Part shown: positions 18,033 to 25,154 of the stretch, in pieces
How positions within the stretch are numbered: the stretch's first letter is position 1
Layout: the number at the start of each line of letters is the position of its first letter
From: Reyranella sp.
GTDB taxonomy: Bacteria; Pseudomonadota; Alphaproteobacteria; Reyranellales; Reyranellaceae
Assembly: GCA_019745575.1 (NCBI GenBank)
Contig: JAIETA010000069.1
Coordinates: 1-33,040 of the forward strand
Direction: 5' to 3'
Length of the DNA stretch: 33,040 nt
The notes under the pieces: model-generated
The model's database searches: none
What the model was told of the DNA's origin: nothing
The model's input: only the letters and a program-made list of their open reading frames with translations
Translations under genes and position numbers: made by a program

Positions 18033-18060
18033 GTTATACGCGCCCCTCGCCAAAACGCAA
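18033..18060 (-). promoter_or_regulatory. Candidate promoter for the rpoZ–rsh–pdxJ run
   Basis: On the minus strand TTGCGT and TATAAC are separated by 16 bases, about 30-60 bases upstream of the rpoZ ATG. Both hexamers match the sigma-70 consensus well for a GC-rich genome. It would drive rpoZ and rsh and perhaps the genes beyond. Confidence 0.5.
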
Positions 18061-18086
18061 GGGTCGGCAGGCCTGTCCCGGGCGGG

Positions 18087-18602
18087 CTATTCGCGCTCTG
18101 TGGCCTGGTCGTCCGGCAGGGCGGCCAGCAGCGCCTGGATCGTCTGGCCGGTCACGGGATGGCGCCAACCCGGGGCAAGATCGGCCAAGGGCCTGAGGAC
18201 GAAGGCGCGGCCGGCCAGCCGGGGGTGGGGCAATGTCGCCGCCCCCGGCGCGCCGGCGGCTATTTCTCCATGAAAATCCAGTAAATCCAGATCGATGATC
18301 CTGGCGGCATTGGCGACCGTCCGGACCCGTCCAAAGGCCCGTTCGACGTCGTGCAGGGTCTGCAGGAGTTCATTGGCTTTCAGGCTGGTTTCGACCTCGG
18401 CCACGGCATTCTGATACCAGGGCTGGTCCGAGGCCGGCACCGGCGCCGTCCGATACCAGGGTGACATCCTCCGAACCCGCACGCCCCTCTGCCCAAGGTC
18501 TCGAAACGCCGCCAACAACGTCGCGCGCGGCGGGCCATGGACCGGGTGGTCGAGATTGCCGCCGGCGCCTATGAAAATGGGTCTACGCTCCACGTTTTCC
18601 AC
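18087..18602 (-). CDS. folK: 2-amino-4-hydroxy-6-hydroxymethyldihydropteridine pyrophosphokinase
   Basis: HPPK transfers pyrophosphate from ATP to the pterin in folate synthesis. The predicted 171 residues contain the substrate-binding start FIGAGGNLDHP, YRTAPVPASDQPWYQNAVAEVET, the metal-binding and catalytic motif RIIDLDLLDFHG, and LPHPRLAGRAFVLRPLADLAPGW, in family order. I choose the GTG at 18602 because GGAGG lies nine bases upstream; the TTG at 18608 is too close to that site. It lies 83 bases before rpoZ on the same strand. folP and folB are not nearby. Confidence 0.93.
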   Translation of the reverse strand: MENVERRPIFIGAGGNLDHPVHGPPRATLLAAFRDLGQRGVRVRRMSPWYRTAPVPASDQPWYQNAVAEVETSLKANELLQTLHDVERAFGRVRTVANAARIIDLDLLDFHGEIAAGAPGAATLPHPRLAGRAFVLRPLADLAPGWRHPVTGQTIQALLAALPDDQATERE

Positions 18603-18636
18603 CAGCAATAACCTCCAACCCCTTGTGATCTATGAG

Positions 18637-18726
18637 ATAATAGCCTAGACTTCATCCGCGGTCGGAAAAGTGTGGGTTACGTAACTCCTGCCGCTACATA
18701 AATTTTTCGCTCCCTCTGCGTATATT
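18637..18726. promoter_or_regulatory. Divergent promoter region between folK and the NYN-domain gene
   Basis: This AT-richer stretch holds a TATTAT hexamer on the minus strand (18637-18642) suited to folK, and TATATT on the plus strand (18721-18726) suited to the NYN gene. Neither has a strong -35 box at ideal spacing. Between them lies the perfect ten-base palindrome GTTACGTAAC (18676-18685), a possible regulator site serving both directions. The promoter assignments are visual matches only. Confidence 0.4.
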
Positions 18727-18747
18727 CTTCAAAAAAGGATAACCGCC

Positions 18748-19386
18748 ATGAAAGGCAATTTTTACGAGAACGAGCGCGTCGCGCTCTTCATCGATGGCGC
18801 CAACCTCTACTCGGCCGCCCGGGCTCTGGGCTTCGACATCGACTACCGCCGCCTGCTCAAGGTTTTCCGCGAAAAGGGACGGCTGGTCCGTGCCTACTAC
18901 TACACGGCGCTGGTCGAGGATCAGGAGTATTCGCCGATCCGGCCGCTGATCGATTGGCTGGACTACAACGGCTACACCATGGTGACCAAGCCGACCAAGG
19001 AATTCACCGATGCCATGGGCCGGCGCAAGATCAAAGGCAACATGGACATCGAGCTTGCCATCGACGTCCTCGAGATGGCCGAGCACCTGGACCACGTGAT
19101 CCTGTTTTCCGGCGACGGCGACTTCCGCCGTCTGGTCGAGGCCGTGCAGCGCCGCGGGCTCAGGGTTTCCGTCGTCAGCACCATAAAGTCCTCGCCGCCG
19201 ATGGTGGCCGATGAGCTGCGCCGCCAGGCCGACGACTTCGTCGAGCTCTCCGAGCTGGCGCCGCTGATCGCGCGCAACCCGTCGGAACGCGCGCCGCGCC
19301 CCGCCGTGGCGGCCTCGCTCAACGGCCGCGACGCGGATGGCGAAATGGACGACGCCCCGTCCGAGCAGCTGATGCGGTCGGCCTGA
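18748..19386 (+). CDS. NYN domain protein (LabA/DUF88 family putative nuclease)
   Basis: A 212-residue member of the NYN/LabA-like group of PIN-fold proteins, which are predicted metal-dependent RNases. The acidic active-site residues are in place: Asp16 in ALFIDGANLY, KGNMDIELAIDVLEM, and FSGDGDFRRLVEAVQRRG. The rest of the fold (VRAYYYTAL, VSVVSTIKSSPPMVADELRRQADDFVEL) is also typical. An Ala/Arg-rich tail of about 40 residues follows and looks disordered. An AAGGAT ribosome-binding site precedes the ATG. The target is unknown. It is followed after 13 bases by a uracil-DNA glycosylase gene, so the two are probably co-transcribed. Confidence 0.9.
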   Translation: MKGNFYENERVALFIDGANLYSAARALGFDIDYRRLLKVFREKGRLVRAYYYTALVEDQEYSPIRPLIDWLDYNGYTMVTKPTKEFTDAMGRRKIKGNMDIELAIDVLEMAEHLDHVILFSGDGDFRRLVEAVQRRGLRVSVVSTIKSSPPMVADELRRQADDFVELSELAPLIARNPSERAPRPAVAASLNGRDADGEMDDAPSEQLMRSA

Positions 19387-19399
19387 CAGCCGCGATCCC

Positions 19400-20053
19400 G
19401 TGGCGCCGTCCGGGTTCGAAGAGCCGCCGCTCGACTGTCCACGCTGCCCCCGGCTCGTTGCGTTCCTGCACGAGCTTCGGGCGGCTCACCCCGACTGGAA
19501 GAACGCCCCCGTCCGTTCGTTCGGCGATCTCGATGCACGCCTGCTGATCGTGGGGCTTGCGCCCGGCATGCGCGGCGCCAACCGCACCGGCCGGCCGTTT
19601 ACCGGCGACTACGCCGGCGACCTCCTCTACGCCACCTTGCTGAAGTTCGGCTTCGCCGCCGGAACCTATGGCGCCGATCCAGCCGACGGCCTGCGCCTGG
19701 TCGATTGCCGGATCGCCAATGCCGTGCGCTGCCTGCCGCCCGAAAACAAGCCCGTCCCGGCTGAATTCACGGCCTGCCGGCCGTTCCTGCAATCGGAGAT
19801 CGCAGCCATGGCGAACGCCCGGGTCGTGCTGGCGCTGGGCAAGGGGGCGCATGACCAGATCCTGCGGGCCCTCGCCGTCCGTCCGGCCGGCGCCTACCCC
19901 TTCATCCACGGCAGGATGCACCAGCTGCCCAACGGCCTTCGGCTGGCCGACAGCTATCACTGCTCGCGCTACAACACGAACACCGGGCGGCTCACGACGG
20001 CGATGTTCCACGACGTGTTCGCCGCCGTCCGGCAGGTCCTGCCGCCGGTCTAG
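19400..20053 (+). CDS. Uracil-DNA glycosylase, family 5 (UDGb) type
   Basis: Removes uracil and probably other deaminated bases from DNA. The 217 residues show the family-5 motif A GLAPGMRGANRTGRPFTGD (52-70), which lacks the polar catalytic residue used by family 1, and motif B SYHCSRYNTNTGRLT near the end. Four cysteines (CPRC at 13-16, then one in AVRCLPPENKP and one in EFTACRPF) match the [4Fe-4S] cluster ligands of families 4 and 5. The start is a GTG at 19400, 13 bases after the NYN gene stop. Family 4 is the main alternative, but motif B favours family 5. Confidence 0.9.
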   Translation: MAPSGFEEPPLDCPRCPRLVAFLHELRAAHPDWKNAPVRSFGDLDARLLIVGLAPGMRGANRTGRPFTGDYAGDLLYATLLKFGFAAGTYGADPADGLRLVDCRIANAVRCLPPENKPVPAEFTACRPFLQSEIAAMANARVVLALGKGAHDQILRALAVRPAGAYPFIHGRMHQLPNGLRLADSYHCSRYNTNTGRLTTAMFHDVFAAVRQVLPPV

Positions 20054-20067
20054 CCTGCCTCCGCGGC

Positions 20068-20280
20068 GGGCCCAGCCTTTCAAATCCGGCCCAAACGCGC
20101 CGACGGATATCTGGCTCTCCGCACGCCGGAAAGCCAATTACGCCGGGCTTTTTGCCCGCTGCCCGGGCCCACCTGAAACGCGGATATGTTGGGCCCCGGA
20201 TTGGGCCCGACCTCGGGATAAGCCTTGTTTGACAGGCTTTTACGCGTCTCGCTTGTTCTTCGTTCGCGCAGGCACCGGCG
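20068..20280 (+). other. Non-coding stretch with repeated GGGCCC sites and a weak terminator-like hairpin
   Basis: Right after the UDG stop, the palindrome GGGCCC occurs four times in about 140 bases (20068, 20165, 20191, 20203). A six-base stem AAAGCC/GGCTTT with T-run at 20130-20153 might terminate the NYN–UDG transcript, but it is weak. TTGACA at 20229-20234 is a good -35 match pointing into the hairpin region to the right; a clear -10 is missing (CTTGTT at the right spacing). I see no gene here. Confidence 0.4.
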
Positions 20281-20490
20281 CGCCCTGTGCCCAGGGCGTC
20301 GTTAAGTGCCTGTTCCCACGTCGTTATTCGGCGTGTGGTGGAGACGGGGTCGTTCTTGGGACTGTCCACGGGTCAGGACCCGTGGCGGCTGCACCTGGCC
20401 ATAGAGGCGACCCGCGGGCGTGCCGCGGGAGGTCGTGCCGACATGAAAAAGGCCGGCGCGGTCCTGGCGCCAGCCTGGCACAATTCCTAG
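20281..20490 (+). ncRNA. Candidate structured RNA (identity unknown; 6S-like is one possibility)
   Basis: This stretch is unusually rich in stable hairpins for a gene-free gap. It has CGCCCTG-TGCC-CAGGGCG (20281-20297), a perfect CCACGGGT-CAGG-ACCCGTGG (20366-20385), CCCGCGG-GCGTG-CCGCGGG (20411-20429), and GUGCC at 20306 that can close with GGCAC at 20477. GGGTCG (20347) can also pair with CGACCC (20408), enclosing the central hairpin and competing with the third. A long, interrupted rod with a terminal stem about 175 bases long resembles the outline of 6S RNA, but I cannot confirm its sequence signatures. SRP RNA and tmRNA motifs are absent. The strand is assigned from the upstream TTGACA and is uncertain. 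Short ORFs here have no recognisable protein. Confidence 0.4.
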
Positions 20491-20556
20491 CACACTCCTG
20501 CTGAACCTGCTCATCACATCTGCGTGAACCCATGCGGGCAGCGACGGCGTCCCGTC

Positions 20557-21033
20557 CTAGCGGAGCGCCGCCTCGACGGCCTCGGTGATCTCGCTGGACC
20601 TCGGCCGCACCCGGCTCGGCCAGGCGCCGAGCAGGCTGCCGTCCTTGCCGATCAGGTATTTGTGGAAATTCCACTTGGGCGCGGCGCCCTCGCCGGCCTG
20701 GGCGGCAATCCAGCCATAGAGCGCGTGGGCGTCCGGCCCGATCACCTTCTGCTTGGCGGTGAGCGGGAAGCCGACGTCGTACATGCTCTGGCAGAACTTG
20801 GCGATTTCCGCCTCGCCGCGCGGCTCCTGCGCCCCGAAATCGTTCGACGGCACGCCCAGCACCACGAGGCCCTTGGGGCCGTAGGTCTCGTGCAGTTCCT
20901 GCAGGTCGGTGTACTGCGGGGTGAATCCGCAATACGAGGCGACGTTCACCACCAGCACAGCCTTGCCGGCGAAGTCCTTGAGGTCGAGCGGCTTTCCATC
21001 GATCGCGGTGAACGAGAAGTCGTGTGCCGACAT
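20557..21033 (-). CDS. Glutathione peroxidase family thiol peroxidase
   Basis: Reduces hydrogen and organic peroxides, probably using glutathione or thioredoxin. The 158-residue protein begins MSAHDFSFTAIDGKPLDLKDFAGK and carries the peroxidatic Cys35 in NVASYCGFTPQY (a plain TGC codon, not selenocysteine), the glutamine in GVPSNDFGAQEP and the tryptophan and asparagine in KWNFHKYLI, completing the usual catalytic tetrad. No export signal is seen, so it is cytoplasmic. AGGAG lies about eight bases before the ATG at 21033, which rules out the longer ORF. It begins one base after the stop of the molybdoenzyme gene, so the two form an operon. Confidence 0.94.
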   Translation of the reverse strand: MSAHDFSFTAIDGKPLDLKDFAGKAVLVVNVASYCGFTPQYTDLQELHETYGPKGLVVLGVPSNDFGAQEPRGEAEIAKFCQSMYDVGFPLTAKQKVIGPDAHALYGWIAAQAGEGAAPKWNFHKYLIGKDGSLLGAWPSRVRPRSSEITEAVEAALR

Positions 21034-21034
21034 G

Positions 21035-21727
21035 TCAGGTCTCCTCAGGGCCTTCAGAGGCCTCATCGTCATAGCGTTGTTCCAGCCATGGATCGCCGTA
21101 ATTGTGATAGCCGCGCACTTCCCAGAAGCCGGGCTTGTCGAGGACCGAGAATTCGACCCGCTTGATCCACTTGGCGCTCTTCCAGAAGTAGAGCTTGGGG
21201 ATCACCACCCTGAGCGGCCCACCATGCTCGCGGCTGATCGGCTCGCCGTTCCAGCTCCACGCCAGCAGCACGTCGGCGGCGGCGAAGTCTTCCAGCGGCA
21301 CGTTGGTCGTATAAGTGTCGTAGGAATGGAAGATGACATGCCGGGCGTCCGCCTTGGGCTTCACCCGGGCGATCAGGTCGCGGGCACTCACGCCTTCCCA
21401 TTCGTTGTCGTAGCGCGACCACGCCGTCACGCAGTGGATGTCGCTGGTGAGCCGGGTCCTGGGCAGGTCGGTGAACTCGCCCCACTTCCAGGTGGTCGGC
21501 GTCTCGACCGCGCCATCGACGAACAGGCGCCAGGCATGGGTGGGAATCTCCGGCTGGACGCCGAGATCGAGCACCGGCCAGGTTTCTACACGCCGCTGGC
21601 CGGGCGGCAGACGCTCCTGACGCACCGCCGTCTTGCCGGTCAGCAGCCGGCCTTCCTCGGCCCACTTCTGTTTGCTGTCGATCAGCTTGCTCTTCAGCTT
21701 GCCGAAAAGAGTGACGTCGTCGGACAT
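21035..21727 (-). CDS. Sulfite-oxidase-fold molybdopterin oxidoreductase, cytoplasmic (YedY/MsrP-related)
   Basis: A 230-residue protein with the oxidoreductase molybdopterin-binding fold of sulfite oxidase and MsrP. The molybdenum-ligating cysteine is Cys99 in TSDIHCVTAWSRYDNEWEG, and the domain continues through HSYDTYTTNVPLEDF, REHGGPLRVVIPKLYFWKSAKWI and GFWEVRGYHNYGDPW. Unlike MsrP it has no Tat signal, and no MsrQ haem partner is encoded nearby, so it is probably a soluble cytoplasmic enzyme with unknown substrate. AAGG lies before the ATG at 21727. It is directly followed by glutathione peroxidase, hinting at a role in oxidative damage or sulfur oxide handling. Confidence 0.88.
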   Translation of the reverse strand: MSDDVTLFGKLKSKLIDSKQKWAEEGRLLTGKTAVRQERLPPGQRRVETWPVLDLGVQPEIPTHAWRLFVDGAVETPTTWKWGEFTDLPRTRLTSDIHCVTAWSRYDNEWEGVSARDLIARVKPKADARHVIFHSYDTYTTNVPLEDFAAADVLLAWSWNGEPISREHGGPLRVVIPKLYFWKSAKWIKRVEFSVLDKPGFWEVRGYHNYGDPWLEQRYDDEASEGPEET

Positions 21728-21735
21728 GCGAACCT

Positions 21736-23271
21736 TCAGATGCTGCGCCCCGCCTTTTCCCAATATGGGGCGCGCAGCTTGCGTTTGAAGATCTTCCCCG
21801 AGTCCTCACGCGGAAGTGCGGCGCTGAACTCGACGACCTTCGGGACCTTGTAGCGCGCCAGATGCCCGGCCAGATAGGCCCGCACTTCGTTGGCATCGAG
21901 TGCCGCCGCCGCAACGGGCTCGACGTAGGCACAGATCTGCTCGCCGAATTCCTCGTCAGGGATGCCGAAGACGGCGCAGTCGCGCACGCCCGGCATCTGG
22001 ATCAGCGCCGACTCGATTTCCGCCGGATAGATGTTCACGCCGCCGGAGATGATCATGTCGCGCTTGCGGTCGCACAGGAACAGGAACCCGTCGGCGTCGA
22101 GGTAGCCCACGTCGCCCACCGTCACCAGATCGCCGAGCGCCACCTCGCGCCGCTTGGCGTCGTCGTTGTTGTAGGTGAACTCCGAGAGATGCGGTCCGCG
22201 GACATAGATCTCGCCGATCTCGCCCTGCTTCACGTCCTGGCCTTGTTCGTCGACGATGCGCAGCGTGCCGCCGGGCACCACGCGGCCCACCGTACCGGGC
22301 TTGCGCAACGCCTCTTCCGAGCCGTGCCACACCACGACCCCGGTCTCCGTCGCGCCGTAGTACTCGTTGATGACCGGCCCCCACCACTCGATCATCTGCC
22401 GCTTCACGGCGGGTGCGCAGGGCGCTGCGCCATGGCTGACGAAGCGCAACGACGTGACGTCGTAGCGCTGGCGGACCGCCTCGGGCAGTCGCAGCAGGCG
22501 GACGAACATGGTCGGCACGATGTGCATGTGGCTGACCTTGTGCGCCGCGATCAGCCGCAGCATGTCCTCGGCCTCGAAGCGCGGCTGGAGGACGACATGC
22601 AGGCCGAGCCGGGCGCTCGCCATGCCGTAGGCCGCCGGCGCCGAGTGATACATGGGCCCGTTCATCAGCACGACGATCGCCGGGTCGGGCCTCAATCCCC
22701 AGTAGGCCGCCGCCTCCTGTCCTGCGAGCGCCTGCTGTTCGGGCGTGCTGGGGCGCCGGCGCACGCCCTTGGGGCGGCCGGTCGTGCCGGAGGTGTAGAT
22801 CATGCTGCCGCGCGCCAGCCTGGGCGGCGCCGTCCGCGGCGCCGAAGCCGCGACGAAGGCCTCCCACAACGCGGTGCCGGCCGGCGCCTCCCGCCGCTCC
22901 CCGGTCACGTTGTAGGCCGCCGCAATCTCCTCCGGTGTCGGCACGACCAGCACTTTTACGCCGGCCGGCACACCTGATGCGATCTGCGCCAGGAGGTCGC
23001 TGTGGGCGACCAGCACCTTGGCGGCGCTGTCGCGGAGGATGTAGTCGGCTTCGTCGGGCGTAAAATGCCAGTTGATCGGCACGGCGTAGGCGCCGAGCTG
23101 GCTCGCCGCCATGTTGACTTCGAAGGTCGCGAAGTCGTTGCGCAGCATCAACGCCACGCAGTCATCCTCGCCGACCCCAAGCGCCGACAGGCCGCCGGCG
23201 GCGCGCGCCGCGTTGCTCTGGATCTCGGCCCAGCTCCGAAAGCGCACGCCCGCCGTAACGCCAGCCTCCAT
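21736..23271 (-). CDS. AMP-forming acyl-CoA ligase (ANL superfamily)
   Basis: Activates a carboxylic acid to its CoA thioester through an acyl-AMP. The 511 residues contain the P-loop MIYTSGTTGRPKGVRRRP (158-175), the A5 motif NEYYGATE, the A7/A8 hinge YLDADGFLFLCDRKRDMIISGGVNIYPAEIE and the A10 lysine in PREDSGKIFKRKLR, so the enzyme looks complete. The N-terminus is short but matches a FadD-like subgroup that starts close to the RSWAEI segment. The ATG at 23271 has GGGAG eight bases upstream; a GTG at 23280 overlapping the previous stop is an alternative. The ORF-track start inside livK is not credible. The acid is unknown; a bile-acid, aromatic or medium/long-chain acid are all possible. 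Confidence 0.9.
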   Translation of the reverse strand: MEAGVTAGVRFRSWAEIQSNAARAAGGLSALGVGEDDCVALMLRNDFATFEVNMAASQLGAYAVPINWHFTPDEADYILRDSAAKVLVAHSDLLAQIASGVPAGVKVLVVPTPEEIAAAYNVTGERREAPAGTALWEAFVAASAPRTAPPRLARGSMIYTSGTTGRPKGVRRRPSTPEQQALAGQEAAAYWGLRPDPAIVVLMNGPMYHSAPAAYGMASARLGLHVVLQPRFEAEDMLRLIAAHKVSHMHIVPTMFVRLLRLPEAVRQRYDVTSLRFVSHGAAPCAPAVKRQMIEWWGPVINEYYGATETGVVVWHGSEEALRKPGTVGRVVPGGTLRIVDEQGQDVKQGEIGEIYVRGPHLSEFTYNNDDAKRREVALGDLVTVGDVGYLDADGFLFLCDRKRDMIISGGVNIYPAEIESALIQMPGVRDCAVFGIPDEEFGEQICAYVEPVAAAALDANEVRAYLAGHLARYKVPKVVEFSAALPREDSGKIFKRKLRAPYWEKAGRSI

Positions 23272-23276
23272 CGCAC

Positions 23277-24476
23277 TCACTCCCGGATCACATCGCCGAT
23301 CAGCTTGAAGCCGGCACCGTCGAACTGCTGCAGGCGCAGCGCCTTGTAGGGCCGGTAGTCGGTCGGGCTGGTGTCGAGCGTCACGCCCGGCAGGGTGAGC
23401 GGCGTGGTGTAGCCTTTCAGGCTGGCCGCCTGGCGCATCAGGTTCTCGCGCGTGAGTTCGTCGCCGCAGCGACGCAGCAGGTCGGCGACGATCATGCCGT
23501 AGCTGTAGCCCGCCGACACGAAGGAGTCGTTGGCATTGAGTTCGGGCACCCACTTCCTGGCCCAGGCGAGATAGGCCTTCATGCCGGCATCGTCGTCCCA
23601 CGACGGATCGCCCGGGCTCTTGGCGTTGGCAGCGGTGATGACGCCCTTGGCCGCCTCGGCGCCGGCCGGCCGCAGCACGCCCGGCACCGACGACGAGCCG
23701 ACCGGCAGGTACATTTGCGGTTTCCAGCCGAGCTCGGCGGCTTTGCGCATCGCCTGGGTGGCGTGCTTGCCGGTCGCCGCGATGAAGAAGGCGTCGGCAT
23801 TCGACGCGCGAAGCTGGATGATCTGCGAATCGACCGTGGGATCGGTGGTCTCGTAGGTGACCTCGCTCACGATCTGCGCCGCCTTCGGGCCGAGCCCATG
23901 ACGGAAGCCCTCGACGTAGTCCTTGCCGAAATCGTCGTTCTGCCGCAGCACGGCGATGCGCGCGTTCGGCATCGACGACAGGATGTGGCGGGCGTAGACG
24001 GCGCCTTCGGTGTCGTAGGCGATCATGCCCATCATCGTCCAGGGATAGGTCTTGGGCTCGTTCCAGGCGGACGCGCCCGACAGGATCAGGAGCTGCGGCA
24101 CCTTCTTCTGGTTGAGGTAGCGATGGATGGCGCGATTGGTCGGCGTGCCGATGGTGTTGACGATGGCCAGCACGTTGTCGCGCTCGACGAGCTGGCGGGT
24201 GCCCTCCATGGTCTTGGGCGGGCTGTAGCCGTCGTCGAGCGACAGCAGCGTCACCTTGCGGCCGTTGATGCCGCCCTGCTCCTCGTTCAGCGACTTGAAG
24301 TAGGCGATTTCGGCCTTGCCGACGCCCGACAGCATCGACAGCGGCCCGCTGTAGGGCATGGTCTGGCCGAGCCGGATTTCGCTGTCGGACGCACCGGGGT
24401 CGTACTTCTTCTGGGCGAACGCCGGCGCCGCCGCGATCGCACCGGCAGCCACGAGGACGGTGAAGAGCGTCTTCAT
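23277..24476 (-). CDS. ABC transporter substrate-binding protein, branched-chain amino acid/amide (LivK) type
   Basis: A periplasmic receptor of the HAAT/LivK family. The 399 residues open with a Sec signal peptide (MKTLFTVLVAAGAIAAAPAFAQ), then the family start SDSEIRLGQTMPYSGPLS and EIAYFKSLNEEQGGINGRKVTLLSLDDGYSPPKT, a periplasmic binding protein type I fold ending with SPTDYRPYKALRLQQFDGAGFKLIGD. This group often binds aromatic or fatty-acid-like ligands rather than leucine. Its ATG overlaps the tetR stop (ATGA) and its stop is beside the acyl-CoA ligase start. No permease or ATPase gene is adjacent, so it must use components encoded elsewhere. Ligand unknown. Confidence 0.92.
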   Translation of the reverse strand: MKTLFTVLVAAGAIAAAPAFAQKKYDPGASDSEIRLGQTMPYSGPLSMLSGVGKAEIAYFKSLNEEQGGINGRKVTLLSLDDGYSPPKTMEGTRQLVERDNVLAIVNTIGTPTNRAIHRYLNQKKVPQLLILSGASAWNEPKTYPWTMMGMIAYDTEGAVYARHILSSMPNARIAVLRQNDDFGKDYVEGFRHGLGPKAAQIVSEVTYETTDPTVDSQIIQLRASNADAFFIAATGKHATQAMRKAAELGWKPQMYLPVGSSSVPGVLRPAGAEAAKGVITAANAKSPGDPSWDDDAGMKAYLAWARKWVPELNANDSFVSAGYSYGMIVADLLRRCGDELTRENLMRQAASLKGYTTPLTLPGVTLDTSPTDYRPYKALRLQQFDGAGFKLIGDVIRE

Positions 24477-25096
24477 CTGGCCTTTCCTCCCTTGCTCTTG
24501 TTGCTCATCGCTCCCCTGAACATCAGCAGACCATGGAAGCCGGCAAGCGCCTTGCGGTCGGGGCCGTGTCCCAGCATGCCCGCCTTGGCGAGCATGACGA
24601 TGCCATGAGTGCCGGCCCACAGCGACCAGCCAAACAGCACCGGATCGACATCGATCAGCCCTTCTGAGGCCATGTCCTCGGCCTGGCGGGTAATGAAGGT
24701 TCGGGCACGCCGCGCCGCCTCGGCAAGATCGGGGTGCTCATCGCCGATCGGCTGATCGATTTCGAACATGATCCGATAGTCGTGGGGACGTTCGAAGGCG
24801 AACCGCAGGTAGGCGTCGCCGACCTGCCGTGCGCGATCCAAGGCACCGTCGCCTTTGGCGACGGCGGCCTCCAGGGCGTCGGCAAACCGCGTGAAAGCCT
24901 GGGCGCGGACCGTCGCCAGGATGTCGGCCTTGTCCTTGAAGTAGCGGTATGGAGTCTTGGGGCTGCAGCCCAGGGCCTCGGCGAGCTGGCGCATGGTGAC
25001 GCCTTCGTAGCCGAACCGGGCAAAGCGCTCCGTCGCGACCCGGCAAAGCTCGGCGCGGAAGTCGGCGATGTCCTTGTCGGTCAGATACCGCGGCAC
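24473..25096 (-). CDS. TetR family transcriptional regulator
   Basis: A repressor-type regulator with an N-terminal helix-turn-helix (VATERFARFGYEGVTMRQLAEALGCSPKTPYRYFKDKADILATV) and a ligand-binding domain resembling TetR_C_33 or related groups (FAFERPHDYRIMFE near the centre). Its stop overlaps the livK start by four bases, so it heads a tetR–livK–acyl-CoA ligase operon and probably responds to the same acid or its CoA ester. I place the start at the GTG at 25096, which has GGAAAG before it; the ORF-track GTG at 25114 lies inside a palindrome overlapping the promoter and may not be in the transcript. The choice changes only six residues. Confidence 0.9.
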   Translation of the reverse strand: MPRYLTDKDIADFRAELCRVATERFARFGYEGVTMRQLAEALGCSPKTPYRYFKDKADILATVRAQAFTRFADALEAAVAKGDGALDRARQVGDAYLRFAFERPHDYRIMFEIDQPIGDEHPDLAEAARRARTFITRQAEDMASEGLIDVDPVLFGWSLWAGTHGIVMLAKAGMLGHGPDRKALAGFHGLLMFRGAMSNKSKGGKAR

Positions 25097-25109
25097 GTCA
25101 GTCTTTCCA

Positions 25110-25122
25110 TACACACTGTGTA
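25110..25122 (-). promoter_or_regulatory. Palindromic operator, likely autoregulatory TetR site
   Basis: TACACA-C-TGTGTA is a perfect 13-base inverted repeat placed immediately before the tetR gene and covering the -10 hexamer TACACA. This is where a TetR-type repressor usually binds to block its own operon. Binding is inferred from position and symmetry. Confidence 0.6.
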
Positions 25123-25145
25123 CGAAAAGACGACCCTGCGGTCAA
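25117..25145 (-). promoter_or_regulatory. Candidate promoter for the tetR–livK–ligase operon
   Basis: On the minus strand TTGACC is followed after exactly 17 bases by TACACA. The predicted transcription start falls near 25110, just before the chosen GTG, leaving a very short leader. The -10 hexamer is half of the palindromic operator. Confidence 0.5.
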
Positions 25146-25154
25146 TGGTGCACT

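Noticed and set aside
20281-20490. SRP RNA or tmRNA as the identity of the hairpin-rich region
   Set aside because: The conserved GGAAGGAAGCAGCC-type SRP loop and the tmRNA tRNA-like ends are absent.
20287-20517. Small ORFs on both strands (67 and 71 residues)
   Set aside because: No ribosome-binding site of note, no recognisable domain, and they coincide with strong RNA hairpins.
23272-23601. N-terminal extension of the acyl-CoA ligase ORF
   Set aside because: It lies inside the livK gene in another frame and has low-complexity composition; the ligase has a good ribosome-binding site at 23271.
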